64,000 bases of DNA from Clostridia bacterium (GTDB lineage: Bacteria; Bacillota; Clostridia; Christensenellales; Borkfalkiaceae), in assembly GCA_900770185.1 (NCBI GenBank), contig CAAGJM010000035.1, positions 62,001 to 126,000 of the forward strand, given 5' to 3'. The notes beneath the pieces were generated by a model. That model did not search any database and had not been told where the DNA came from. It saw only the letters and a list, made by a program, of their open reading frames with translations. Below are positions 51,923-60,531 of this stretch, piece by piece; position 1 is the first letter of the stretch, and every line of letters starts with the position of its first letter. The translations under genes were made by a program, and so were the position numbers.

Positions 51923-52867
51923 ATGGCTTACGCATTGATTTGCACTGCGGCGATTTTGTTTTCGCTACAGTTTCTGTTTCAAAAAGAATATAAAAACAAA
52001 TACGGCAGCGGATTAAAAGCGGGGCTTAATTTTCAAATGTACGCTTCCGCTATCGGAGCGGCGGTTATTTTCGTCGTAAATTTAATCGTTACGAAAAAAA
52101 TGATCGGCTTTTCGTTTTTTACGGCGGCAACGGCTTTAATATATGCGATTTTTACGGTTGCTTACGCCATTCTTTCGCTTAAAGCGATGGAAACGGCAAA
52201 CATTGCTATATTTTCTATGTTGGCAATGCTCGGCGGAATGTTCGTTCCGTTCGTTTACGGCATTATAGTAAACAGAGAAGCGATAGATTATAAAAAAACC
52301 ATAGGCATCGTTTTAATGGCGGCGGCGTTGATTTTTTTCGCTAAACCCGGTACCGATAAACCCGCCGAATTGAAAAGTGCCGAAAACTCAGACGGCAATA
52401 ACGGCGTTAGGTACAAAAAATCGGTTGGCGGCGCTAACAGAAAAACCGGCTTATACTATTTTGCGGTGTTTTTGTTAAACGGCTCATTCGGCGTAATATC
52501 GACGTTTCATCAATCGCCAAAGTTTACCTTGATAGCGAAAAGCGGATATTCTTTAATGGTTTACGCACAACTTTTCGCTTCGCTTTTAAGTTTTGCGTTA
52601 ATACTTGTTTTAAAATGCGGGGTTGAAAAACTATCGCTTAAAATTTTCGGCTTTACTTCGCTTTACGCCGGGTTTAACGGAATTGGCAATTTGTTCACCG
52701 TACTTGCGCTTTTAACCCTGCCCGCCTCGGTTCAATACCCGATAATCACCGGAGGGACTATCATCGTTTCAAGCGCGATTTTCATGATAACTAGAAAAAT
52801 ATTTATATTAAAATACGCCGCTGCTGCGACAGTATCGCTCGCAGCAACGGTACTGTTCGTTATTTAA
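51923..52867 (+). CDS. EamA/DMT-family transporter
   Basis: 314 residues with ten membrane segments in two halves, as in the drug/metabolite transporters: AYALICTAAILFSLQFLF at the start and PASVQYPIITGGTIIVSSAIFMI in the second half. A soluble loop of about 40 residues separates the halves. The substrate is unknown. It begins an operon with a GNAT and an oxidoreductase. Confidence 0.85.
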   Translation: MAYALICTAAILFSLQFLFQKEYKNKYGSGLKAGLNFQMYASAIGAAVIFVVNLIVTKKMIGFSFFTAATALIYAIFTVAYAILSLKAMETANIAIFSMLAMLGGMFVPFVYGIIVNREAIDYKKTIGIVLMAAALIFFAKPGTDKPAELKSAENSDGNNGVRYKKSVGGANRKTGLYYFAVFLLNGSFGVISTFHQSPKFTLIAKSGYSLMVYAQLFASLLSFALILVLKCGVEKLSLKIFGFTSLYAGFNGIGNLFTVLALLTLPASVQYPIITGGTIIVSSAIFMITRKIFILKYAAAATVSLAATVLFVI

Positions 52868-52884
52868 CGATAAAAAGGAGAATT

Positions 52885-53427
52885 ATGGGTCAACTTATAA
52901 TGCGCTGGAAAAACGACGGCGTAAAAACGAATATGCCGACATTAACGGAAGGCGTAACATTAAAAAACTGGACGAGTGTAATAAACCCCGTCGATAAATG
53001 GCTCGATATCGTAAGTTTCGGACTAAGCGATAAAAGCGAAGGCGTCGATTATTACGAAAAAATGAATTATTGCTACAAGGCATACACCCCCGAATGTTGT
53101 TGGTTTTTTTGTCTTAATAACGAAGAAGTCGCCACGATAACGGTTATTTGCGATAAAGACGCCAAAGAAGGTTACGTTCACATGGTTGCAAATAAACCTG
53201 CCGCGAGAGGGCTGGGTATAGGTAACCTTATGAGCAAATTTGCAGTTTACGAATTAAAGAAAAACGGAATGCAAACCGCCTATCTGACTACCGATGATTG
53301 GCGTATTCCGGCAATAAAAACATATCTTAAAGCCGGCTTTACCCCGGATTTAACGAGTGAAAAAGACTTTAAAGAGCGTTGGGATGCAATTTTAAAAATA
53401 ATTAACGAAAAGGGGACTGTAAAATGA
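52885..53427 (+). CDS. GNAT-family N-acetyltransferase
   Basis: 180 residues. The acetyl-CoA loop appears as NKPAARGLGIGNLMSKFAVYELKKNG (about 110-135), followed by TAYLTTDDWRIPAIKTYLKAGF. The substrate is not clear. It has a GGAG box in the 17-bp spacer and its stop overlaps the next gene by 4 bp (ATGA). Confidence 0.88.
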   Translation: MGQLIMRWKNDGVKTNMPTLTEGVTLKNWTSVINPVDKWLDIVSFGLSDKSEGVDYYEKMNYCYKAYTPECCWFFCLNNEEVATITVICDKDAKEGYVHMVANKPAARGLGIGNLMSKFAVYELKKNGMQTAYLTTDDWRIPAIKTYLKAGFTPDLTSEKDFKERWDAILKIINEKGTVK

Positions 53428-54701
53428 GAAAAATCCGAATAGGCGTTCTTGGCGGATTTCGCGGCTCGAGCATGATAAATTTTTTGAAGGACGACGACGT
53501 TGCCGAAGTAGTCGCAATATGCGATAAAAACGACGAGGTTTTGTCCGCTCAAAAAGAATGTAACGAAGGTTTAAACATAATTTATCTTAAAGATTTCGAC
53601 GATATGATTAAGCTCGACATAGACGCCGTTGTTTTGGCGAACTATGCCAACGAACACGCGCCGTTTGCCATAAAGGCGTTAAACGCAGGTAAACATGTTT
53701 TTTCGGAAGTTTTGCCTGTTCAAACCCTTAGCGAAGCCGTTGAACTTGTCGAAACGGTTGAAAAGACGGGACTTATTTACGCATACGGCGAAAATTACTG
53801 CTATATGCCCGCCACTTACGAGATGAAAAAACTTTATCGTAACGGCGTTTTGGGCGAGTTCGAGTACGGCGAAGGCGAGTATATTCATAATTGCGAGCCT
53901 ATTTGGCACGACATAACTTACGGCGATAAAAACCACTGGCGAAATCTTATGTACTCGACTTTTTACTGTACACATTCTATAGGTCCGCTGATACATATAA
54001 CGGGGCTGCGCCCCGTTTCGGTAGTCGGGTTTGAATCTACGCTTAACGAACGCAACCTGCGCGACGGCGCAAAAGGCGGACAATTCGCCGTCGAAATGAT
54101 TACGCTCGAAAACGGCGGAATTATAAGAAGCACGCACGGATTTTTATATAAAAATTCAATATGGTATTCCGTTTACGGCGGCAAAGGCCGAGCCGAATCG
54201 TCGCGCGAAGATACCGGCGAAGGCGTTGAAAAATTATATCTCAACGCAGATAAATTTTCGGGCGAATATAAAGGCGAAAAGGTGAAAGCCTATTACCCCG
54301 AAATTGACGAAAAAGCCAAGTCTTTCGGACACGGCGGTTCCGACTACTACTCTATGTACAACTTCGTAAAAAAAATACGCGGAGATAGAGACGCCGATAT
54401 AATCGACGTTTACGAAGCGTTAAATATGTTTTTACCCGGACTTATGGCATATAGATCGATTTTAAAAGGCGGCGTTACGGTTGAAATTCCGAACATGAAA
54501 GATAAAGCGGCTCGCGATAAATACAGATTCGATACCGCTTGCGTCGACAAAAAAATTGCGGGCGATATGCTTTTGCCGACGTCTAAACTCGGCACGCCCG
54601 ATATAGACGATAAAGTTTACGAATATATGCGCAATAAATATCTTGACGGCGTTAAAAACGGCGACGAATATCGGCGGGGCGTGTATAAAAAATCAAAATA
54701 A
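53424..54701 (+). CDS. Gfo/Idh/MocA-family oxidoreductase
   Basis: 425 residues. The N-terminal Rossmann domain is RIGVLGGFRGSSMINFL...AEVVAICDKN, then NAGKHVFSEVLPVQTL (the EKP-like site reads SEV), and a C-terminal beta domain. These NAD(P)-dependent enzymes act on sugars, inositols and related compounds; no single substrate is implied. It is last in the EamA-GNAT operon. Confidence 0.88.
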   Translation: MRKIRIGVLGGFRGSSMINFLKDDDVAEVVAICDKNDEVLSAQKECNEGLNIIYLKDFDDMIKLDIDAVVLANYANEHAPFAIKALNAGKHVFSEVLPVQTLSEAVELVETVEKTGLIYAYGENYCYMPATYEMKKLYRNGVLGEFEYGEGEYIHNCEPIWHDITYGDKNHWRNLMYSTFYCTHSIGPLIHITGLRPVSVVGFESTLNERNLRDGAKGGQFAVEMITLENGGIIRSTHGFLYKNSIWYSVYGGKGRAESSREDTGEGVEKLYLNADKFSGEYKGEKVKAYYPEIDEKAKSFGHGGSDYYSMYNFVKKIRGDRDADIIDVYEALNMFLPGLMAYRSILKGGVTVEIPNMKDKAARDKYRFDTACVDKKIAGDMLLPTSKLGTPDIDDKVYEYMRNKYLDGVKNGDEYRRGVYKKSK

Positions 54702-54738
54702 TCGCACTGCCGCGTAAAATACCGCTACTTTTAATAAC

Positions 54739-54779
54739 AATGCCCCGAAAATATGCGAAGGTATATTTTCGGGGCATTT
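54739..54779 (+). terminator. Terminator of the EamA-GNAT-oxidoreductase operon
   Basis: AATGCCCCGAAAATAT and ATATTTTCGGGGCATT form a stem with a short loop, then T/A-rich sequence. Confidence 0.8.
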
Positions 54780-54860
54780 ACATGCTTTAAAACGATTAAC
54801 CAATATTAAATTTATGATTCGCTTTGCAGTTTTTAAGATTGTTTTTATCCGCTAAAAACC

Positions 54861-54887
54861 AAAGGGAAGCGATTTTCGCTTCCCTTT
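54861..54887 (-). terminator. Terminator of rny
   Basis: AAAGGGAAGCG, short loop, CGCTTCCCTTT; 30 bp after the rny stop, A run on the minus-strand side. Confidence 0.75.
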
Positions 54888-54917
54888 AATCATTTAATTC
54901 AATAAGCAAACGCCGAA

Positions 54918-56516
54918 TTACTTAGCGTATTCAACGCACCGCGATTCGCGGATAACGTTGACTTTAATTTGCCCGGGGTACTCCATAGAGCTTTCGATTT
55001 TTTTAGCAATGTCTTTAGCTAAATACATTGCCTGAACGTCGTCGATTTGTTCGGGCTTAACTATAACGCGCACTTCCCTGCCCGCCTGAATAGCATAAGC
55101 CTTTTCAACGCCCTTAAAGTCGCTTGCAATATCTTCAAGCTGTTCAAGACGTTTGACGTAACTTGACTCTATCTCGCGGCGCGCACCCGGCCTTACGCCC
55201 GATATGGCGTCTGCCGCCTGAACCAAAACCGCCTCGATACACTTCGGTTCCACGTCGCCGTGGTGAGCCTCGATACAGTTGATAACCCATTTGTTCTCTT
55301 TATACTTTTTAGCAAGCTCAACGCCCAGGTGAATGTGCGTACCTTCGTTTTCAAAGTCAACAGCCTTGCCGATGTCGTGCAAAAGCCCCGCACGCTTAGC
55401 AAGGTTTACGTCAACGCCGAGTTCCTGCGCCATAAGACCTGCAATACGCGCAACCTCCATAGAGTGTTGTAAAACGTTCTGACCGTAACTTGTTCTGAAT
55501 TTAAGCCTGCCGAGAATTTTGACGAGTTCGGGGTGAATTCCGTAAACGCCGAGTTCGAAAGTAGCGTTTTCACCCGCTTCTTTAATTATGCCGTCAAGTT
55601 CTTTTTTAACCTTTTCGACCGTTTCTTCTATACGGGTGGGTTGAATTCTGCCGTCGCTGATAAGCTTTTCAAGCGCACGGCGGGCAACTTCGCGGCGGAC
55701 GGGGTCAAAACCCGACGCAACGACCACTTCGGGGGTATCGTCAATAATCAAACGGATGCCCGTGGCGTTTTCAAGCGCGGTTATGTTCCTGCCCTCTCTG
55801 CCGATCAATCGAGCCTTCATATCGTCGTTGGGAATAGAGATTGTGGTGACGGTGAGTTCGTTGCTTTGGTCAACGGCGCAACGCTGAATGGCAAGGCTGA
55901 TTATTTCTTTCGCCTTTTTATCGGCTTCGTCCTTCGCCTGCTGTTCGCTGTTCCTGACAAAAGCCGCGGCATCCCTTCTCGCTTCATCCTTAACGTCTTC
56001 GATGACCATGGTCTTCGCTTCGTCTTGCGTAAGCCCCGCCACCTTTTCAAGTTCCTGAATGAAAAGTTCGTGCTGAGATTCGAGTTTTTGCATTAAAGCG
56101 TCCGCTTCGGCGTTCTTTTTTTCCAAAAGTTTAGCCGACGCTTCCACTTCTTCGTTACGCTTTAACAGTGTCGCGTCTTTTTTGTTAAGAATTTCGTCTT
56201 TCTGGTTTAAACGCTGTTCGATTTTTTGAAGTTCCGCTTTCTTTTCGCGGGATTCCTTTTCGATTTCGTTTTTAAGTTTAAGTTCCTGTTCCTTAACTTC
56301 GATAATTGCTTCTTTCTTTAAAGTTTTGCACTCTTCTTCGGCTTTTTGTCTGATTTCGGCGGCGTAAGTTTCTGCCGATTTAACAGTTTTGGAGCCGAGT
56401 TTTTTCAAAAGATAAAACCCGATAAAAAAGCCGACCGCAACGGCCGCCACCCCGACGACAACGGGAATGATTACCGCTTGCGCGCTAAGCAACAGGAAGG
56501 ATACGTTATTAAGCAT
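54918..56516 (-). CDS. rny: Ribonuclease Y
   Basis: 532 residues. An N-terminal membrane anchor (VIIPVVVGVAAVAVGFFIGFYLL) is followed by ~160 residues of coiled coil, a KH domain (MKARLIGREGRNITALENATG) and an HD domain (LLHDIGKAVDFENEGTHIHLG). This endonuclease starts mRNA decay in Bacillota. The ATG at 56516 has a GGAGGG box with 7-bp spacing; an in-frame TTG five codons earlier overlaps that box. Confidence 0.96.
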   Translation of the reverse strand: MLNNVSFLLLSAQAVIIPVVVGVAAVAVGFFIGFYLLKKLGSKTVKSAETYAAEIRQKAEEECKTLKKEAIIEVKEQELKLKNEIEKESREKKAELQKIEQRLNQKDEILNKKDATLLKRNEEVEASAKLLEKKNAEADALMQKLESQHELFIQELEKVAGLTQDEAKTMVIEDVKDEARRDAAAFVRNSEQQAKDEADKKAKEIISLAIQRCAVDQSNELTVTTISIPNDDMKARLIGREGRNITALENATGIRLIIDDTPEVVVASGFDPVRREVARRALEKLISDGRIQPTRIEETVEKVKKELDGIIKEAGENATFELGVYGIHPELVKILGRLKFRTSYGQNVLQHSMEVARIAGLMAQELGVDVNLAKRAGLLHDIGKAVDFENEGTHIHLGVELAKKYKENKWVINCIEAHHGDVEPKCIEAVLVQAADAISGVRPGARREIESSYVKRLEQLEDIASDFKGVEKAYAIQAGREVRVIVKPEQIDDVQAMYLAKDIAKKIESSMEYPGQIKVNVIRESRCVEYAK

Positions 56517-56612
56517 CGGTATGCCCTCCAAGAATAAATTATTTAAAATAGAGTTAAATTTACCGCCGCGAAAAGATCGCGCGAAAACACATTACAATAT
56601 TTTAACGTATAT

Positions 56613-56641
56613 ATTGTATAATAATCTAAATTAAATGTCAA
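56613..56641 (-). promoter_or_regulatory. Sigma-A promoter of rny
   Basis: TTGACA (56636-56641), 17 bp, TACAAT (56613-56618) on the minus strand. Confidence 0.8.
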
Positions 56642-56746
56642 TATATACGATTGATTTTTTACCCCTAATTAAGGGGGTTTATTATGTTATTGTCTTAATT
56701 CGGCTTTTTTATCGCACCCATTTAAAAGATATTTGCGCTAAATAAG

Positions 56747-56830
56747 AAAAACGCCCTTTTATGATACACTCCCAAAAGTTTGGACAAAAATGAAAAACTT
56801 TTGGAATCATATCAACGTCGGGCGTCTTTT
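56747..56830. terminator. Terminator of recA containing the second palindromic repeat element
   Basis: AAAAACGCCC and GGGCGTCTTTT form the outer stem; the inner near-palindrome at 56762-56815 starts TGATACACTCCCAAAAGTTT and ends in its near complement. The centre GGACAAAAATGA matches the centre of the element at 11044-11097. It lies 6 bp after the recA stop. Confidence 0.7.
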
Positions 56831-56835
56831 ATAAA

Positions 56836-57870
56836 CTATTCTTTAATTTCAGCCGTTTCGGGCAAATGTTTTTCCGGGGAAGTTCTGCGCTTATATTCGG
56901 CGCGGATTTTCTCGTCGATTTCTTTTTTAAGTTCGGGGTTCGCTTTAAGATAGTCGCGCGCTTTTTCTCTGCCTTGCGCAAATTTTTCGCCGTTATAGCT
57001 GAACCATGCGCCCGATTTCTCGATTACGCCGTACTCTACGCCGATATCGAGCAAGCACCCTTCCTGCGAAACGCCCTGACCGTAAATAATATCGAACTCC
57101 GCGGTTTTGAACGGGGGCGCAAGTTTGTTTTTAACTACTTTCGCTCTCGTTTTGTTGCCGATAAGCCCGTCCGCGTCTTTAAGCGCGTCCGCCTTTCTTA
57201 CGTCGATACGTATGCTTGCATAGAATTTAAGCGCCTTGCCGCCGGGGGTGGTTTCGGGGTTACCGAACATAACGCCGACCTTTTCGCGAAGCTGGTTGAT
57301 GAATATTACGCAAGTTTTGCTTTTATTGATAACGCCCGTAAGCTTTCTTAACGCCTGCGACATAAGCCTTGCTTGCAAGCCGACGTGCGAGTCCCCCATA
57401 TCGCCCTCGATTTCAGCCTTGGGGGTAAGAGCCGCAACAGAGTCGATAACGACGATATCGACCGCGCCGCTTCTCACAAGGTTTTCGGTTATGCCGAGCG
57501 CTTGTTCGCCCGTATCGGGTTGAGAAACGTATAAATCGTCAAGATTTACGCCGAGTTTTGCGGCGTAAGCGGGGTCGAGAGCGTGCTCTGCGTCAACGAA
57601 AGCCGCAATGCCGCCCATTTTTTGCGTTTCGGCTATAACGTGGAGCGCAACCGTCGTTTTACCCGATGATTCGGGACCGTAAATTTCGACAATCCTTCCG
57701 CGCGGAACGCCGCCGATGCCGAGAGCGATATCGAGCGCCAAACAACCCGTCGGGATAACTTCGATGTTGCTGTCCGCCGCGCCCTGACCGAGCTTCATTA
57801 TAGAGCCTTTGCCGTATTGCTTTTCAATCTGGCTTAAAACCTGTTCGAGTGCCTTTTGTTTTTCGTCCAT
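56836..57870 (-). CDS. recA: Recombinase A
   Basis: 344 residues. RecA forms filaments on single-stranded DNA and drives recombination and SOS cleavage. Marks: GPESSGKTT near residue 65, VDAEHALDPAYA near 93, loop L1/L2 region with GVMFGNPETTPGGKALKFYAS near 205. The C-terminal ~25 residues are charged. It follows cinA by 12 bp. I see no LexA-type box, and it is co-transcribed from further up. Confidence 0.97.
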   Translation of the reverse strand: MDEKQKALEQVLSQIEKQYGKGSIMKLGQGAADSNIEVIPTGCLALDIALGIGGVPRGRIVEIYGPESSGKTTVALHVIAETQKMGGIAAFVDAEHALDPAYAAKLGVNLDDLYVSQPDTGEQALGITENLVRSGAVDIVVIDSVAALTPKAEIEGDMGDSHVGLQARLMSQALRKLTGVINKSKTCVIFINQLREKVGVMFGNPETTPGGKALKFYASIRIDVRKADALKDADGLIGNKTRAKVVKNKLAPPFKTAEFDIIYGQGVSQEGCLLDIGVEYGVIEKSGAWFSYNGEKFAQGREKARDYLKANPELKKEIDEKIRAEYKRRTSPEKHLPETAEIKE

Positions 57871-57882
57871 ATTATCACCTTT

Positions 57883-58578
57883 TTATTTGTTTTTAAGCGA
57901 TTTAATCGCTAAATATAACGCTGTTTCGGTGCCGATGCGGGTTATGGTTTTTCTATCCCCCGTAAAATCGTACTTAAAAACCTTTATTTCGTTTTTATTG
58001 CCCGTCGCGATAAAACATCTGCCGACGGGGGCGTCCGTTCCGTCGCCGTTCGGCCCCGCTATCCCGGTGGTCGCCACCGCTACGTCGCAAAGCGGATTTT
58101 TTAAAAGCCCGCGCGCCATTTCGTAAGCGGTCTCATCGCTCACCGCGCCGAATTTTTTAATCGTTTCGGCGTCAACGCCGAGCCTTAACGTTTTTGCCTC
58201 GTTCGAGTAAGCTACTATACCTTCCGAAAACACTTCCGACGCGCCGGAAACGGAGGTTAATTTTGCCGAAACGTTGCCGCCCGTAAAAGATTCCGCCACG
58301 GAAATTTTTGCGCCGCCGATTTTTAAAAGTTTTATAAGTTCCTGCTCTAAGCTTACGTTTTCAAGCGCGTACACGGCTTCTCCGAACGCGGCGAGAAACG
58401 ATTTATTAAACTCATCGATTTTATCTAAGCTTTTATCGCTTAAATCGACCGACAGCGAAGCGTCGTATCCGGAAACGCCGAGCGTATACTTAACGCTTGC
58501 GCTTTTCAAAAACTCTTCAAGCCGCACTATATCGCAAAAATATAATTTAAACTCTTCTAAACTTTCAAATTTAACCAT
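57883..58578 (-). CDS. CinA-related nicotinamide-nucleotide amidohydrolase, N-terminally reduced
   Basis: 231 residues instead of about 410. Residues ~75-231 are a full PncC-type amidohydrolase: KISVAESFTGGNVSAKLTSV, VAYSNEAKTLRLGV, and ATTGIAGPNGDG. The first ~75 residues resemble the small middle domain of CinA (SVKYTLGVSGYDASLSVDL), while the MoaB/MogA-like N-terminal domain is absent. It likely deamidates NMN to NaMN. It sits between pgsA and recA, the usual place for cinA. Confidence 0.85.
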   Translation of the reverse strand: MVKFESLEEFKLYFCDIVRLEEFLKSASVKYTLGVSGYDASLSVDLSDKSLDKIDEFNKSFLAAFGEAVYALENVSLEQELIKLLKIGGAKISVAESFTGGNVSAKLTSVSGASEVFSEGIVAYSNEAKTLRLGVDAETIKKFGAVSDETAYEMARGLLKNPLCDVAVATTGIAGPNGDGTDAPVGRCFIATGNKNEIKVFKYDFTGDRKTITRIGTETALYLAIKSLKNK

Positions 58579-58579
58579 T

Positions 58580-59212
58580 TTACATGCTTTCGCTGAAAAG
58601 TTTTTTGTTTTTAATTAAATAAAACGCGCCCGAATAAATCGTCAACCCGACCGACACTATATAGAGAACAAGCCCTATAAAGTATAGCGGCAGCACCTGA
58701 ACGCTACCGTACATAAGGAGCACGAAAATAGCGATATCGGTGGTAAAAGTCTTAATTTTGCCCGACTTTTCAGCCGCCAAAACGACGCCTTTATTTGCAG
58801 CAATCATTCTTAAAACGGAAACGGTCATTTCCCGCGCGACGATTATAATCACGCCTACGCCGCCCGCGATTCTGCCGAACCGAACGCCTAACCCGACGCC
58901 CTCGGGAGAGTTGCACTCAATCCCGAACAAAGCGCCGATGCCGCCGCCCAGAACGTTAGGAACGGTTAAAATGAGGATAAACGCGCTTAAAACGAGAATT
59001 TTATCGGCTATCGGGTCGATAAACTTGCCGAAGTCCGTTACAAGATTATATTTACGCGCGATGTGCCCGTCCAAAAAGTCCGTAAACGCGGCGACCGCGA
59101 AAACGGCTGCCGACCACAAATAGTTGTACGGTATTGCCGTCACGTAAAAAAGCGCAACCATAACGGGTATTAAAATAACCCTTAAAAGCGAAAGTTTGTT
59201 AGGTAAATTCAT
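58580..59212 (-). CDS. pgsA: CDP-diacylglycerol--glycerol-3-phosphate 3-phosphatidyltransferase
   Basis: 210 residues, membrane protein of the CDP-alcohol phosphatidyltransferase family. The motif DGHIARKYNLVTDFGKFIDPIAD fits the family DGxxAR-x8-Gx3Dx3D. It makes phosphatidylglycerol phosphate. It overlaps rimO by 4 bp, and its last bases nearly touch cinA. Confidence 0.94.
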   Translation of the reverse strand: MNLPNKLSLLRVILIPVMVALFYVTAIPYNYLWSAAVFAVAAFTDFLDGHIARKYNLVTDFGKFIDPIADKILVLSAFILILTVPNVLGGGIGALFGIECNSPEGVGLGVRFGRIAGGVGVIIIVAREMTVSVLRMIAANKGVVLAAEKSGKIKTFTTDIAIFVLLMYGSVQVLPLYFIGLVLYIVSVGLTIYSGAFYLIKNKKLFSESM

Positions 59213-60531
59213 TCTGCTACTCTCCCGTAAGCGTCGTAATCGTCGGTTTTTTCGATATAAACTTTGTACGTTTCGCCCTGAACGATATCGCTTTCGGACG
59301 AAAAGTAAACTTTTCCGTCGATATCGGGCGCGCTGTAATACGCCCTACCGTAAAACGACTGCTTATCGTAATCTATCCCGTCGGTGACGACGGTTATCGT
59401 CTTGCCGATTAAAGTTTTTAAAAACGCGGCGGATATTTTCTTTTGCACGCCGTAAAGTTTTTTAACGCGGGCTTTTTTAACCCCTTCGTCGATTTGGTCG
59501 GGGAGTTTATAAGCGGGCGTATCCGGCTCGCGCGAGTAGGCAAAAAAGCCGCAGTTCGTAAACTTAACCGTTTTTATAAAATCCTCTAAAACTTTAAAGT
59601 CTTCTTCCGTTTCGCCGGGGAAGCCCGTTATAAAAGTGCTTCTGATAGCGATATCGGGTATGTTTTCACGCAACTTTTCAATAAGTGCAAGGTACTCTTT
59701 ATTCGTCCCCTTGCGGTTCATCAGTTTTAAAACCCTGTCGCTTGCGTGTTGAAGAGGTATATCTATGTACTTAATAACTTTGTCGTTATTTTTAATTTCG
59801 CCGATAAGTTCGTCGCTTATCATATCGGGGTAAGCGTATAAAATACGTATTTTTTCAACTTCGCTAAGTTTACTTAACTCTCTTATAAGCGGAACGAGCA
59901 TAGGGCTTCCGTATAAATCGACGCCGTAACGCGTAACGTCCTGCGCGACCAGAATAACTTCTTTCGCATCGCCCAAAAGCTTAACTTCGTCTACTAAATC
60001 TTCGATTTTTTCGCTTTTATATCTGCCGCGAATTTTCGGAATTAAGCAATAAGTGCATTTATTATTGCAACCGTCTGCTATTTTAAGGTAATAATAGTGA
60101 CAAGGGGTTGTCAAAACTCTTTTTTTTGCTGCAAAAATTTTCTTTTTGTTTACGTAATTTACCCTTTCGCCGTTATAAGCTTTGTCAAGCGCTTCAAACA
60201 AAAGGTCGTAATCCAAAAAACCCAAAAAGACGTCTACTTCGGTTAAATCGTCGAAAAGCTCGTTTATAAACTTTTGCGGCAAGCATCCGCTTAAAACGAT
60301 TTTTTCGAGTACGCCGTTATTTCTTAGTTCGTTCACTTCCATGACCGCGTCAATACTCTCTTTGCGCGAGGCTTCTAAAAAAGCGCACGAATTTATTATG
60401 ACGATATTCGCTTCGTTTATATCGTTTGTGATTACGGCGCGATCGCCGATAAGGGCAAGGGCTTTTTCGCTGTCGACGCGGTTTTTATCGCACCCAAGCG
60501 ATATAAGCCCTATTTTCTTATTCTTCTCCAT
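59209..60531 (-). CDS. rimO: Ribosomal protein S12 methylthiotransferase RimO
   Basis: 440 residues. It is a radical-SAM methylthiotransferase acting on S12 aspartate-89. The N-terminal UPF0004 domain starts IGLISLGCDKNRVDSE; the cluster cysteines CNNKCTYCLIP are near residue 155; the C-terminal TRAM domain ends the chain. It overlaps ftsK by 14 bp and pgsA by 4 bp. Confidence 0.95.
   Translation of the reverse strand: MEKNKKIGLISLGCDKNRVDSEKALALIGDRAVITNDINEANIVIINSCAFLEASRKESIDAVMEVNELRNNGVLEKIVLSGCLPQKFINELFDDLTEVDVFLGFLDYDLLFEALDKAYNGERVNYVNKKKIFAAKKRVLTTPCHYYYLKIADGCNNKCTYCLIPKIRGRYKSEKIEDLVDEVKLLGDAKEVILVAQDVTRYGVDLYGSPMLVPLIRELSKLSEVEKIRILYAYPDMISDELIGEIKNNDKVIKYIDIPLQHASDRVLKLMNRKGTNKEYLALIEKLRENIPDIAIRSTFITGFPGETEEDFKVLEDFIKTVKFTNCGFFAYSREPDTPAYKLPDQIDEGVKKARVKKLYGVQKKISAAFLKTLIGKTITVVTDGIDYDKQSFYGRAYYSAPDIDGKVYFSSESDIVQGETYKVYIEKTDDYDAYGRVAE

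Noticed and set aside
57871..57900. Possible LexA (SOS) box before recA
   Set aside because: The 12-bp gap to cinA has no inverted repeat of the CGAACN4GTTCG type, and recA lies inside an operon.
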